This document shows, in pieces, positions 39,675-47,086 of a DNA stretch of 64,000 nucleotides; position 1 is the first letter of the stretch, and the number at the start of each line of letters is the position of its first letter. The DNA is taken from positions 496,001 to 560,000 of the forward strand of contig NZ_QWEI01000002.1 of the NCBI RefSeq assembly GCF_003515775.1, written 5' to 3'. The stretch comes from Ureibacillus yapensis. GTDB lineage: Bacteria; Bacillota; Bacilli; Bacillales_A; Planococcaceae. Under the pieces are notes generated by a model. That model searched no databases. It saw nothing but the letters and a program-made list of their open reading frames with translations, and had not been told where the DNA came from. The translations under genes and the position numbers were made by a program.

Positions 39675-40535
39675 TTGACTAATGAATTGATACTTGGTGT
39701 TGATGCTGGAAATTATAAAGCGAAAGTTGCTGGAGTCTATGGTATTGATTCTTTCAAAACGAATATTTGTAATTGGTTTGAAAGAGATATTGAAGAAACA
39801 TTTGGTCCTGATGACATGGAGTTTGATATCGAAGGCAGAAAGGGGTATGCAGGCACCATTGCACAATTTGAAGATGAGTTCGGAGATGGTACAACATACG
39901 GCGATACAAAAGCGCACCAAGATACGAAGATTCGCATTTTGTTAGCTATTTATCGATACATTGATAAATATTGTAAAGGTGTTGAAAGAGTTTCGTTGGT
40001 TACTGGTCAACCTATAAACCGGCACAAAGAAGGTGAAAAATCTAAAATAATTGATATGTTGGTGGATGATTACGATTTTTGGGTGAACGGAAAACGAGCG
40101 AATTTCACAATCGAAGCGGTAAAAGTGGCGCCCGAAGGATCTGCTGCATTTTGGAGCCAGAACCAACGGGACCTAAAAATTATTGATATTGGTAGCGGTA
40201 CTGTAAATTTCGCTACAATTCTTGATAAAAAGCACATCCACAAATCAAGCAGCACATTAAATACCGGTATAGAAACATTACGTAATAAAGACGATTACGA
40301 AGCACTAGCAAGAGCGATTTTTCAATTTGCTACAAAGTTGAAATGGAAAAACACTGATGCTGTTGCTGTTTGTGGAGGGATAGCTGAAAAATTCACTTCC
40401 TATTTAGAAAAACATTTCATCGAGGTTTCTTGTATGAAACCAATGTTAAGACGACAATACGATACTATTGCAGTACCTCCCACTTTCGCTAACGCTGTTG
40501 GTTTTTATAATTTGGCGAAAGGAGCGTTCCAGTGA
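39675..40535 (+). CDS. parM: ParM/AlfA-type actin-like segregation ATPase
   Basis: 286 aa. Actin-fold motifs: phosphate 1 GVDAGNYKAK (8-17), phosphate 2 IIDIGSGTVN (169-178) and adenosine AVCGGIAEKF (231-240). The length and motifs place it with plasmid segregation filaments (ParM, AlfA, Alp7A), not MreB. TTG at 39675 is preferred: AAAGGAG is 6 nt upstream, while the GTG at 39654 lies inside the inverted repeat. The next gene overlaps it as GTGA. A prophage gene of this type could segregate or move phage DNA, as the actin-like AlpC does for Corynebacterium prophage CGP3. Confidence 0.85.
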   Translation: MTNELILGVDAGNYKAKVAGVYGIDSFKTNICNWFERDIEETFGPDDMEFDIEGRKGYAGTIAQFEDEFGDGTTYGDTKAHQDTKIRILLAIYRYIDKYCKGVERVSLVTGQPINRHKEGEKSKIIDMLVDDYDFWVNGKRANFTIEAVKVAPEGSAAFWSQNQRDLKIIDIGSGTVNFATILDKKHIHKSSSTLNTGIETLRNKDDYEALARAIFQFATKLKWKNTDAVAVCGGIAEKFTSYLEKHFIEVSCMKPMLRRQYDTIAVPPTFANAVGFYNLAKGAFQ

Positions 40536-40750
40536 GCGATAGAAAGATAGTACCTATTTCAATTAGTTTGACTGATGAAACAGAAATTACGCTGTTGAAT
40601 CATTTAAATAAACGAAGTAATCGAAGTAAGTACATTAAGAAATTAATATATGACGATCTAATGAACGTAAAAAATGTTCTTACTTCCACTACCCATTATG
40701 TTGAACAAGAAATTAATGAAGACTTAGAATCAATGAAAGGCTTTTTTTAA
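40532..40750 (+). CDS. parR: ParR-like small DNA-binding protein 1
   Basis: 72 aa. IVPISISLTDETEITLLNHL and SNRSKYIKKLIYDDLMN form the strand-helix-helix pattern of ribbon-helix-helix proteins, followed by an acidic tail ending MKGFF. It overlaps the actin-like gene by GTGA, the usual parMR layout. In such systems it would bind the centromere and nucleate filaments. The family call is by pattern and position. Confidence 0.65.
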   Translation: MSDRKIVPISISLTDETEITLLNHLNKRSNRSKYIKKLIYDDLMNVKNVLTSTTHYVEQEINEDLESMKGFF

Positions 40751-40769
40751 AAAGGGAATACACCATTTT

Positions 40770-40801
40770 TTCACGAATTATCTTATATAGAGTTCGTGAA
40801 G
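40770..40801. promoter_or_regulatory. Inverted repeat between the two ParR-like genes
   Basis: TTCACGAA / TTCGTGAA perfect 8-bp arms around a 15-nt AT-rich loop (about 40,770-40,800), flanked by CACC and GGTG that extend the pairing. It ends at the ribosome binding site of the second small gene, so it may be an operator or a translational control hairpin. Confidence 0.4.
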
Positions 40802-40813
40802 GGGTGGCAATGG

Positions 40814-41035
40814 ATGCAGGAGAAAAAGGAGAAGGATCGTAAAATAAAACCAGTTAGCTTTAGTTTAAATGACAAATACGACTCGGAACTTTTAGAATTC
40901 GTAGAAGGAAAAGATTTCAGTAAGTATGTTAAGCGACTTATATTAGTCGATAAATTAATGAATGGCAACGTTGAAAATATGACCATTATCTTTAAGAAAA
41001 AGAATGATGATGAGAATTATACAATCGACTTATAA
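40814..41035 (+). CDS. ParR-like small DNA-binding protein 2
   Basis: 73 aa. IKPVSFSLNDKYDSELLEFV and FSKYVKRLILVDKLM align in form with the previous gene product, so the two are probably paralogues. ATG at 40814 follows GGGGTGG; the ORF from GTG 40796 would include that site. Having two such partners beside one ParM is unusual. Confidence 0.55.
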   Translation: MQEKKEKDRKIKPVSFSLNDKYDSELLEFVEGKDFSKYVKRLILVDKLMNGNVENMTIIFKKKNDDENYTIDL

Positions 41036-41050
41036 AGAAAGGATGTGTTT

Positions 41051-41176
41051 ATGGGTTTCTTTGACTTTATGGTTGTTCTTGTATACGCCATTTCAATTCC
41101 TATTTTCTATAAAAAAGGTTATCGAACTGGCATCATGCATGGATTGAATAAAATTCTAGACGAAATGGATGACTAA
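41051..41176 (+). CDS. 41-aa membrane micropeptide
   Basis: MGFFDFMVVLVYAISIPIFY gives one membrane helix, followed by a basic then acidic tail (KKGYRTGIM, ILDEMDD). AAAGGATG lies 5 nt before the ATG, and a strong terminator follows the stop, so it is the last gene of the parM transcript. Function unknown. Confidence 0.5.
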   Translation: MGFFDFMVVLVYAISIPIFYKKGYRTGIMHGLNKILDEMDD

Positions 41177-41184
41177 AAAAAAAT

Positions 41185-41216
41185 GACCAGGAGTAAAAAA
41201 TAGTCCTGGTCTTTTT
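41185..41216 (+). terminator. Terminator after the parM operon
   Basis: GACCAGGA / TCCTGGTC stem followed by TTTTT, 8 nt past the micropeptide stop. Confidence 0.85.
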
Positions 41217-41268
41217 ATATTTGTTTAAATCAACTCTTAATTTCCCCTACTGTAGTGTAGAAAATGCT

Positions 41269-41607
41269 TCAAGGACTTGGAATATTAGGTACCGGAATTC
41301 CGGCAAGTTGCGCAATAGTTATTATTGGTTGAACAGCACCTAATGCTCCAACCAAAAATTTTAGTACTTTTCCAGTTTTGGTTGTATCATCATTTTGAAT
41401 TGCTTCTCTTAATATTTCCGAATTCATTTCTGCTTGTTCTTTTACTGTCTCATCTTGAATTTTTCTAATTAATTCTTCTAGTTCTTTAAAAGCGTTTTGT
41501 AAATCGTCGTTACTTCCGTTATTTTGAGTTTGGTGGACATTACTAGATTGAACAGCTACATTTCCACTTAATTTAGAATTATTAAAACTTCCAATTATAT
41601 TATTCAT
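41269..41607 (-). CDS. Accessory-operon protein B, C-terminal form from internal start
   Basis: 112 aa. ATG at 41607 follows a strong GGAGG seven nt upstream, embedded inside the longer reading frame. Layout: Asn/Ser-rich stretch (IIGSFNNSKLSGNVAVQSSN), charged coiled coil (LQNAFKELEELIRKIQDETV), then a hydrophobic helix pair (VLKFLVGALGAVQPIITIAQ) ending in Pro. The hydrophobic tail would suit a membrane-acting effector, but that is inference. No family recognised. Confidence 0.55.
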   Translation of the reverse strand: MNNIIGSFNNSKLSGNVAVQSSNVHQTQNNGSNDDLQNAFKELEELIRKIQDETVKEQAEMNSEILREAIQNDDTTKTGKVLKFLVGALGAVQPIITIAQLAGIPVPNIPSP

Positions 41608-42077
41608 ATGTAATCCTCCATTTATATTATATGTTAGATAGTTATGTTGAATTAAGTCTCCTACATAAACTAATTTTTCCATTGGCGGTATTTTTAATTC
41701 AGGCACAATATCAACTGTTTGTTCAGCCTCTTTTTTTTTACCTCTGTAACATAGGATTCTTTGAAATAAAAGACAATGTGTGAAAATTCCATGTCTGGAA
41801 TGTACTCACAACCACATATTCGACACTCAAGTTCATAATCAGGCAGGGGTTCATTTAGTTCAAAATGTTTATCAGGGTGATTATTATCACATAAAGTTTC
41901 AATTTTAGCATTTAAAATACCGAAGTTTGAATCACTTCTGTACAATAAGTAATTATTAACAGCCATTACATCAGTTTCATTAGATAACGAAGCGATTTGA
42001 TAAGCATTAAAACGTTTTTCATTGTTTAGCGCTAATTTTTCTAAAGTATTTTCAATAACAGTTGAATTAATGCTCAT
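41269..42077 (-). CDS. Candidate -1 frameshift fusion, accessory-operon protein B (long form)
   Basis: Frame 0 from ATG 42077 (GAGG eight nt upstream) ends at 41694. A nine-A run at 41,740-41,732 gives the slippery heptamer A AAA AAG in frame. A -1 shift there continues without a stop (EVKKKEAEQTVDIVPEL) to 41269, making about 269 aa. The product would join an N-terminal domain with a Cys cluster (LECRICGCEYI) to a coiled-coil and hydrophobic C-terminal part. It may be programmed frameshifting or a recent homopolymer indel; the sequence alone cannot decide. Confidence 0.45.
41694..42077 (-). CDS. Accessory-operon protein B, frame-0 product
   Basis: 127 aa if no frameshift occurs. MSINSTVIENTLEKLALNNE starts a helical N-terminus; NYLLYRSDSNFGILNAKIET and the cysteine cluster LECRICGCEYIPDMEFSH follow, perhaps a small metal site. 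It begins 22 nt after the upstream 311-aa gene, so the two are co-transcribed. The final 14 residues are read past the A-run and look like random extension. Confidence 0.55.
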   Translation of the reverse strand: MSINSTVIENTLEKLALNNEKRFNAYQIASLSNETDVMAVNNYLLYRSDSNFGILNAKIETLCDNNHPDKHFELNEPLPDYELECRICGCEYIPDMEFSHIVFYFKESYVTEVKKKRLNKQLILCLN

Positions 42078-42099
42078 ACAAATCACCTCGTTCTAATTT

Positions 42100-43035
42100 T
42101 TATTCTCCAGCTGCAATTTTCTTCCTATATCTTACTTCGGCAAACACATCAAAAATCCTTTTTATAATGCGTTCGCTAACTTTAGTTTTAAATTCAAATC
42201 CACCATTCATATTTATTCTGAATTTGACCTCAGTAGAATAACCAGTATCTATTTCTTCATAATGTACATTTAATGTTTGAGATAAATACTGTTTACCCAT
42301 AAAAGAGTTTTTATATTCTTCCAGTTCCCTTAAATCTTTAGTATCAGGGCTTGCTGAAACTGCATACTTTCCAATGCCGTTACTCCCTAAATGTTCGCCT
42401 TCTAACAATCCGGCTTTTAATATCTTAGCTACATCTTCAGCTTCAGATTCACTCAATTTCGTTAAAGGTAACCTTATCAACTCAACTGGATGTTCGTTTT
42501 CTGATAAAAGTTCCTGAAATAATTTTATATATTTAACTGCATTTTTATAACCAGCTCGAACTTCAATAAATACTGGATTTCCAAATGATACGATTGTTGT
42601 AACATATCTCGCATCAATTCTTGAAATAATTTCGTACCCATTAGAATTTATAACTTCTACCCCATATACCCATTGAATAAGGAAACCTTTTTCATTTTCT
42701 TCAATCAAGTAAATTTGAGGTACCTCTGATATTCCAGGATTTAAAGTTTTATTTAATATATTTGTCTTTAAACCCAATTTCTCTTTAATGTGGGCTAGGA
42801 AGCTTTTTTTGTTATTTAAATTTTGGGGAAAACCAACAATTTCGTAAATGTTTAAGGAAGTAGCCCCAGCGTACTTATATTGTCTAAAAACATCCTCTAA
42901 AACATGTTTCTTTTCTTTGTATAGGGCATCGTACATCTCATCCATATTATTTTTATTACATTGAATATTTTCATGCTTTACATGGTGTACTAATCGATCC
43001 TTTGGAACTTTCTTATTAAAAATGTACTTATTCAA
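42100..43035 (-). CDS. Unrecognised 311-aa protein, accessory-operon protein A
   Basis: No known domain recognised. It is a soluble alpha/beta protein, with a middle region of strands (PQIYLIEENEKGFLIQWVYG, YVTTIVSFGNPVFIEVRAGY) and a C-terminal segment STEVKFRINMNGGFEFKTKV. TTG start with GGAGG nine nt upstream; that site can pair with an upstream CTCC (43,046-43,058), so translation may be controlled. It stands alone behind the lysis terminator with its downstream partner, where prophages usually carry defence or other lysogen-benefit genes. Confidence 0.65.
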   Translation of the reverse strand: MNKYIFNKKVPKDRLVHHVKHENIQCNKNNMDEMYDALYKEKKHVLEDVFRQYKYAGATSLNIYEIVGFPQNLNNKKSFLAHIKEKLGLKTNILNKTLNPGISEVPQIYLIEENEKGFLIQWVYGVEVINSNGYEIISRIDARYVTTIVSFGNPVFIEVRAGYKNAVKYIKLFQELLSENEHPVELIRLPLTKLSESEAEDVAKILKAGLLEGEHLGSNGIGKYAVSASPDTKDLRELEEYKNSFMGKQYLSQTLNVHYEEIDTGYSTEVKFRINMNGGFEFKTKVSERIIKRIFDVFAEVRYRKKIAAGE

Positions 43036-43045
43036 ATAGCATTTC

Positions 43046-43143
43046 CTCCTTAAAGGAGACCCAATGCAATAATAGACTTTTAATGTCTAAGTATGTATAA
43101 TATCTATTAGGGAAAATAGTTACTTACAAATGACATTGGGTCC
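43046..43143. promoter_or_regulatory. Nested inverted repeats upstream of the accessory operon
   Basis: CTCCTT-A-AAGGAG (43,046-43,058) covers the ribosome binding site of the operon. GACCCAATG (43,058-43,066) and CATTGGGTC (43,134-43,142) form perfect distant arms. Together they could fold the leader, or act as paired binding sites. Confidence 0.5.
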
Positions 43144-43165
43144 ATCCTAATGTCTTTTTTTATAT
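43073..43165 (+). ncRNA. Candidate ~60-nt RNA with its own promoter and terminator
   Basis: On the plus strand TAGACT (43,073-43,078), a 17-nt spacer and a perfect TATAAT (43,096-43,101) form a good sigma-A promoter. About 30 nt later a 9-bp hairpin (GACATTGGG / CCTAATGTC, 43,132-43,154) is followed by TTTTTTTAT. The unit would make a short RNA antisense to the upstream region of the accessory operon. There is no ORF. Existence of the RNA is inferred. Confidence 0.4.
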
Positions 43166-43242
43166 TTTTACATTAATATTTTCCTAATTATATTACATAA
43201 ATTTACCTACCTCAACAACAAGTGGTACTAAACTACAAATCA

Positions 43243-43285
43243 ACAAAAAAAGACCGCCCTTCACAGTTCAACAAAGGCGGTCTTT
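43243..43285 (-). terminator. Terminator after the endolysin gene
   Basis: AAAGACCGCC / GGCGGTCTTT stem followed on the minus strand by a T-run. It closes the late (structural plus lysis) transcript. Confidence 0.88.
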
Positions 43286-43384
43286 GATCGGTTATATAGC
43301 ATCTAAAAGGAGATGTTATACAAGTCGATTATAAGCAACTTGGTTAATCATTGGCAATGGTTTGTCCCAAAATAAATATTTGGG

Positions 43385-44086
43385 CTATTTTGCTTTTTCT
43401 TTTTCCTTAGCTTTGCGTTGATCCGCAATTAATCGTAAAGCAAGATAATCACCAGTTGTCATCACACCATTTTCAAATTTTGCTAACCAACCCTTCGTAA
43501 TATAGCCTTTTTCAACGTATTGTGATAATTCATCCCTCAATGCATTTTTAGTTGTGTTGCTTGAGAATTCCAAAACGTCTTCCTCCTTTGTTATTGATAC
43601 TCCTTTTACTTCGGCTGTCTTGTCCTCCACAATTAACTGTACCTTTAATTTGCTGTTAGATGGAACAATGACTTGGCCCTCTAATTTATAGCCGTTTGGT
43701 GGTGTCCAATTTGCCGGCACCTCAAAATGTGGCTGATCCAAATTTTTTATCCAAGCACCTCCCCAAGTGATACCCAGCTTTTTAGCAATTGCCCCTACTT
43801 TATTTAACGTAGACTCATCATATAATTTTTTAGGTGGCGCTACGGCAATATCCCATGCCCGTCTTGATTTATGATTGCTTTCAAGTGTCCAAGTTACTTT
43901 TTGACCCGGTCTTGTTCGGCCCTGTGCGTAGAGGTAATTTTGTCGCTCCTGAGAACGATACGTTTCCGTTATAAAGATATCTTTGATACCAGCCTTGAAA
44001 CATTCTTGGAACAACAAACGACAAGCCATTTCCGCAGCAGTCGATAATTCCGATAAATCACGGCAAGTGGTAGTTACTGATGTCAT
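43385..44086 (-). CDS. Endolysin, M15 L-alanyl-D-glutamate peptidase
   Basis: 233 aa. N-terminal VanY/CwlK-type peptidase with Zn ligands H72 and D79 in ESNHKSRRAWDIA, and H120 in LDQPHFEVP, matching the SxHxxGxAxD plus H pattern (G replaced by R75). A C-terminal domain (NALRDELSQYVEKGYITKGW) probably binds the wall. No signal peptide, so it needs the holin. Last gene of the lysis cassette. Confidence 0.9.
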   Translation of the reverse strand: MTSVTTTCRDLSELSTAAEMACRLLFQECFKAGIKDIFITETYRSQERQNYLYAQGRTRPGQKVTWTLESNHKSRRAWDIAVAPPKKLYDESTLNKVGAIAKKLGITWGGAWIKNLDQPHFEVPANWTPPNGYKLEGQVIVPSNSKLKVQLIVEDKTAEVKGVSITKEEDVLEFSSNTTKNALRDELSQYVEKGYITKGWLAKFENGVMTTGDYLALRLIADQRKAKEKEKAK

Positions 44087-44092
44087 TATTTA

Positions 44093-44344
44093 TTACTCCT
44101 TTGGCTTTCTGTATCTAAGTGCTTGTACGCTGTCTGACAAACCTTCTGTTGTTGGGTCAACAATAATACCAAGCAACCCTAAAATGCTTAATACCGTCTC
44201 TGTAACGCCTGTAATTTGGTCATTATAAACCGTAATATCGACATTAAAAATGCCCGCTATTTGATTAGCGAGCACTAATAATAATGCGATTAGAGATACC
44301 CAGAATGCTTTATGCTGCATGCGTACTTTCCAGTTGATTTTCAT
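44093..44344 (-). CDS. Phage holin, phi-LC3/phage_holin_1 type
   Basis: 83 aa. INWKVRMQHKAFWVSLIALL, a second hydrophobic segment (TVLSILGLLGIIVDPTTEGL) and the tail DSVQALRYRKPKE are the family pattern. Forms the membrane holes that release the endolysin. ATG at 44344 follows GGGAGGG within the end of the preceding gene; the ORF extension to 44422 is an overlap artefact. Confidence 0.92.
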   Translation of the reverse strand: MKINWKVRMQHKAFWVSLIALLLVLANQIAGIFNVDITVYNDQITGVTETVLSILGLLGIIVDPTTEGLSDSVQALRYRKPKE

Positions 44345-44345
44345 A

Positions 44346-44708
44346 TTATTGCCCTCCCGCAAAGAATTGTTCAATGATATAGTAAATTGCCCCGCCTGAC
44401 GTGAGCAAGGCCAACAATCCACCGCTAACCTTTAAAAATACAGTAGAAATCGTATTCCACTTTAACATTCTCAATTCGTGTTCTTGCTTCTTCAATTCAT
44501 GCTCTTGTGTAGATATGTTAGTTTGATAGCCCATGGCATTCTCAACAAGTTTAAACATTTTTTCTGTCTGTTCCTTCATCGTGCTTCTTGTTTCCCGATT
44601 TTCTGTGAGAATTGTATTTTCTAGTTTTAATGATTGATCTTCTAATTTTAATAAACGTTCTTCGTGATTTTGCAACAATCCCGAGTGTTCTTCAACTATC
44701 TTGTACAT
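44346..44708 (-). CDS. xhlA: XhlA-family hemolysin/holin accessory protein
   Basis: 120 aa. A long coiled coil (MYKIVEEHSGLLQNHEERLL and on to about residue 90) ends in one membrane helix (VFLKVSGGLLALLTSGGAIY). In the PBSX prophage XhlA works with the XhlB holin. ATG at 44708 follows GGAGGGG; the upstream ATG at 44747 does not. Confidence 0.85.
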   Translation of the reverse strand: MYKIVEEHSGLLQNHEERLLKLEDQSLKLENTILTENRETRSTMKEQTEKMFKLVENAMGYQTNISTQEHELKKQEHELRMLKWNTISTVFLKVSGGLLALLTSGGAIYYIIEQFFAGGQ

Positions 44709-44765
44709 GGAATCCCCTCCGTTAGTTGGCATTCCCATCTCCCCCAATCCATTGGCTATTTACAA

Positions 44766-44797
44766 TAAAAATACCCTCCACATGGGATTGTGGAAGG
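44766..44797 (-). terminator. Terminator after the tail fibre gene
   Basis: CCTTCCACA / TGTGGAGGG stem followed on the minus strand by TATTTTTAT, between tail fibre and lysis genes. Confidence 0.7.
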
Positions 44798-44818
44798 CTA
44801 ATAAAATTTATGATATTT

Positions 44819-47071
44819 TTACACATTCTCCAAAGCAGAAAGGCGTTCTAATACCTCGGTAAGTTGTCGTTTAAGCTCTCTCGTTTCTAAAACTGTTTCA
44901 TCAAGCGAAGACCTAATGCTGTTAGAGTAAGTCAATTCAACACCTAAAGGAGTAACCTTAACTGTACTACCAATTTCTAGTTGAGTGTTACCTTTCAGCC
45001 ATACGTCACCCGAAACTTTATCAGATACATCAATTGTTGCAGGTGTATCTAATAATTTAGGTGTTGAACTGTCAGTATCAACAAATTTATCAACCTTCCA
45101 AGTGCCACCATCTTTGTATAACCTATCTTGACTTGTTCCGAATTGTCCTAGGACAATGTCCGAAGTTGTTAATTCTGTAGTAAGACCTTCTCCTACTGCT
45201 CTGACAAAAGGATTTGATAAGTGCTGTAAAGGAGTATTAAGTTTAGGATACATAGTTGCTACTTTAGTTGCATCCCACTCAGCTAAGATTTTACTGTACT
45301 CTGTATCAGTTACCTTATATAAAGGTACAAGAGGATCGGTGAAAGCTGCACTAGCTTTTACTTCAAATTCAAGAGATACAAAATTAGTGTTTACTCGAGA
45401 GAATGTAGTTCCATCAGACGCAGGTGCATGTGCAATTAAGTACACTTTACCATTTGCGTCAATTTCAGAAGCAGGGATCGGAACAGCATTTTTAGTCATA
45501 TCGCTACTTGAAGTGTATACAATATTTTGACTGAATGAAGAAAGTCCTGGTCTCCAATAACCAAGTGTAACGCTGTAACCGCTCGGCCCTCGACCTGTTC
45601 CGTAAAAGTTTGCAATTATATTTGTTAAGTTAGCTTTTGCCCAAGTTACTTTTTCTGCTAATGTTGCTCCAGGAATCTTTCCTATGTTACGTTCAAAATC
45701 TGCAATCACATCAAAAGTAAATAGCTTTTGAGCAATCATGCCAGATTCAAAAGTTAATAGAGCTCCTGTGCTAAAATCAAGTGCCTTGATAAATCCGTAA
45801 TCTGTATTAGTATCCTCTGCATTTATTGATGTAGGTGTCCCTAAAGTAGTAAGAGACAAGTTAAAAGTTGCTTTGTGAGGATTCTCAACTGTGCTGCCGC
45901 TAACTTTTCCTTCAAATGTAGATAACTTTACAATGCCTGGTTTTGTTGGGAATGTAAGTCCAGATTTCAAAGTTACATCAACTTTGATATAAGCAACAGC
46001 AACCTTCGCAGCCACAACTCCGTCGGATTTACCTGAGTAAGCATTGAATTTTACGAATCCGTCAGTACCTACCACATTTGCTAAGTCAGTTCTACTAATA
46101 GGTAATCCTACTGTAGTCGATACCATACCATGACCAATATTGCTTTCCCAGGAACCTGCTGTAAAACTCCAAATTCCGAAAGTAATATCAGCTCCTGTTG
46201 AACCTTCACCATAACCATAAAACTTAGCATCAATCTTTTCTACATTATCTATAATCCACTGAACTTTATTCGCACTATCAATAGTGCCAATACTTTTTTC
46301 AATGTGAGCAACTAAATTAAATGCGAACATTAATTGCACTCGATTACCTGCTGAGTTAAATGAAATGGATCCAGAGTTACCATCATCTGAAGCCGCTCCG
46401 TCATATAATGATTGAGATACTTCATCAACAAATCCTGATTGAGACTTTACTACAGAAGTTCCCAAGAAGAAAAAAGCTTTGTGCGGATTTTCTACTAAAC
46501 TACCTTTAACCTTATCTTTAAAGGTTGCAGCAGGAACAGTCTTAGGAGTATCTGAAAACTGGAATTTTGATACACCTTTTCTAGTTGTTCCCGACGGTTC
46601 TTTAACAGTATAAGAAGGATCAGATATTACATACTTTCCTCCATCTACTAAATCAGCATTCCCAGCACTCGCTAAAGTACGCCCTTTTATTTCTAAATCG
46701 ACTTCACTAATAATAGGAGAAATGATTGCTGATGTACCAGTAGGTAAAGTTTGAGTAGATGATGAAGGTTCTGTAATCAAGTCAAGTTGTTCATCTACAT
46801 AAGTTTTATCAGCTTTAGGTTCAATTGCAGTATTCAAGTCCTCTTGACTAAATGCAGAACTTGCTTCACCTGATATGGGATCCACAATGATTGTTACACC
46901 GTCAGGTTTGATACCACCTAATGCTGCTTTTGAAGCGATTGGGAGAACATATTCCTCCCCTCCCATGTTCTCTTCAGTGATAGGCACCCACTTCTCATTT
47001 GTAGGATCCCATAGCTGAGGGACAGGAGTTCCGAAACGGTCTCGCAATAATTTTGTCTGCCTAAAATTCAT
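44819..47071 (-). CDS. Putative tail fibre / receptor-binding protein
   Basis: 750 aa, no enzymatic motif. The N-terminus QTKLLRDRFGTPVPQLWDPT matches a module at the C-terminus of the preceding gene product and probably docks it to the tail. Two internal repeats of about 190 aa follow, marked by KVKGSLVENPHKAFFFLG with AKFYGYGEGSTGADITFGIW and by KVSGSTVENPHKATFNLS with ANFYGTGRGPSGYSVTLGYW. The end is a short trimerisation-type coiled coil (ETRELKRQLTEVLERLSALE). Position before the lysis genes fits receptor binding. Confidence 0.7.
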   Translation of the reverse strand: MNFRQTKLLRDRFGTPVPQLWDPTNEKWVPITEENMGGEEYVLPIASKAALGGIKPDGVTIIVDPISGEASSAFSQEDLNTAIEPKADKTYVDEQLDLITEPSSSTQTLPTGTSAIISPIISEVDLEIKGRTLASAGNADLVDGGKYVISDPSYTVKEPSGTTRKGVSKFQFSDTPKTVPAATFKDKVKGSLVENPHKAFFFLGTSVVKSQSGFVDEVSQSLYDGAASDDGNSGSISFNSAGNRVQLMFAFNLVAHIEKSIGTIDSANKVQWIIDNVEKIDAKFYGYGEGSTGADITFGIWSFTAGSWESNIGHGMVSTTVGLPISRTDLANVVGTDGFVKFNAYSGKSDGVVAAKVAVAYIKVDVTLKSGLTFPTKPGIVKLSTFEGKVSGSTVENPHKATFNLSLTTLGTPTSINAEDTNTDYGFIKALDFSTGALLTFESGMIAQKLFTFDVIADFERNIGKIPGATLAEKVTWAKANLTNIIANFYGTGRGPSGYSVTLGYWRPGLSSFSQNIVYTSSSDMTKNAVPIPASEIDANGKVYLIAHAPASDGTTFSRVNTNFVSLEFEVKASAAFTDPLVPLYKVTDTEYSKILAEWDATKVATMYPKLNTPLQHLSNPFVRAVGEGLTTELTTSDIVLGQFGTSQDRLYKDGGTWKVDKFVDTDSSTPKLLDTPATIDVSDKVSGDVWLKGNTQLEIGSTVKVTPLGVELTYSNSIRSSLDETVLETRELKRQLTEVLERLSALENV

Positions 47072-47086
47072 TACTAAATCACTCCT

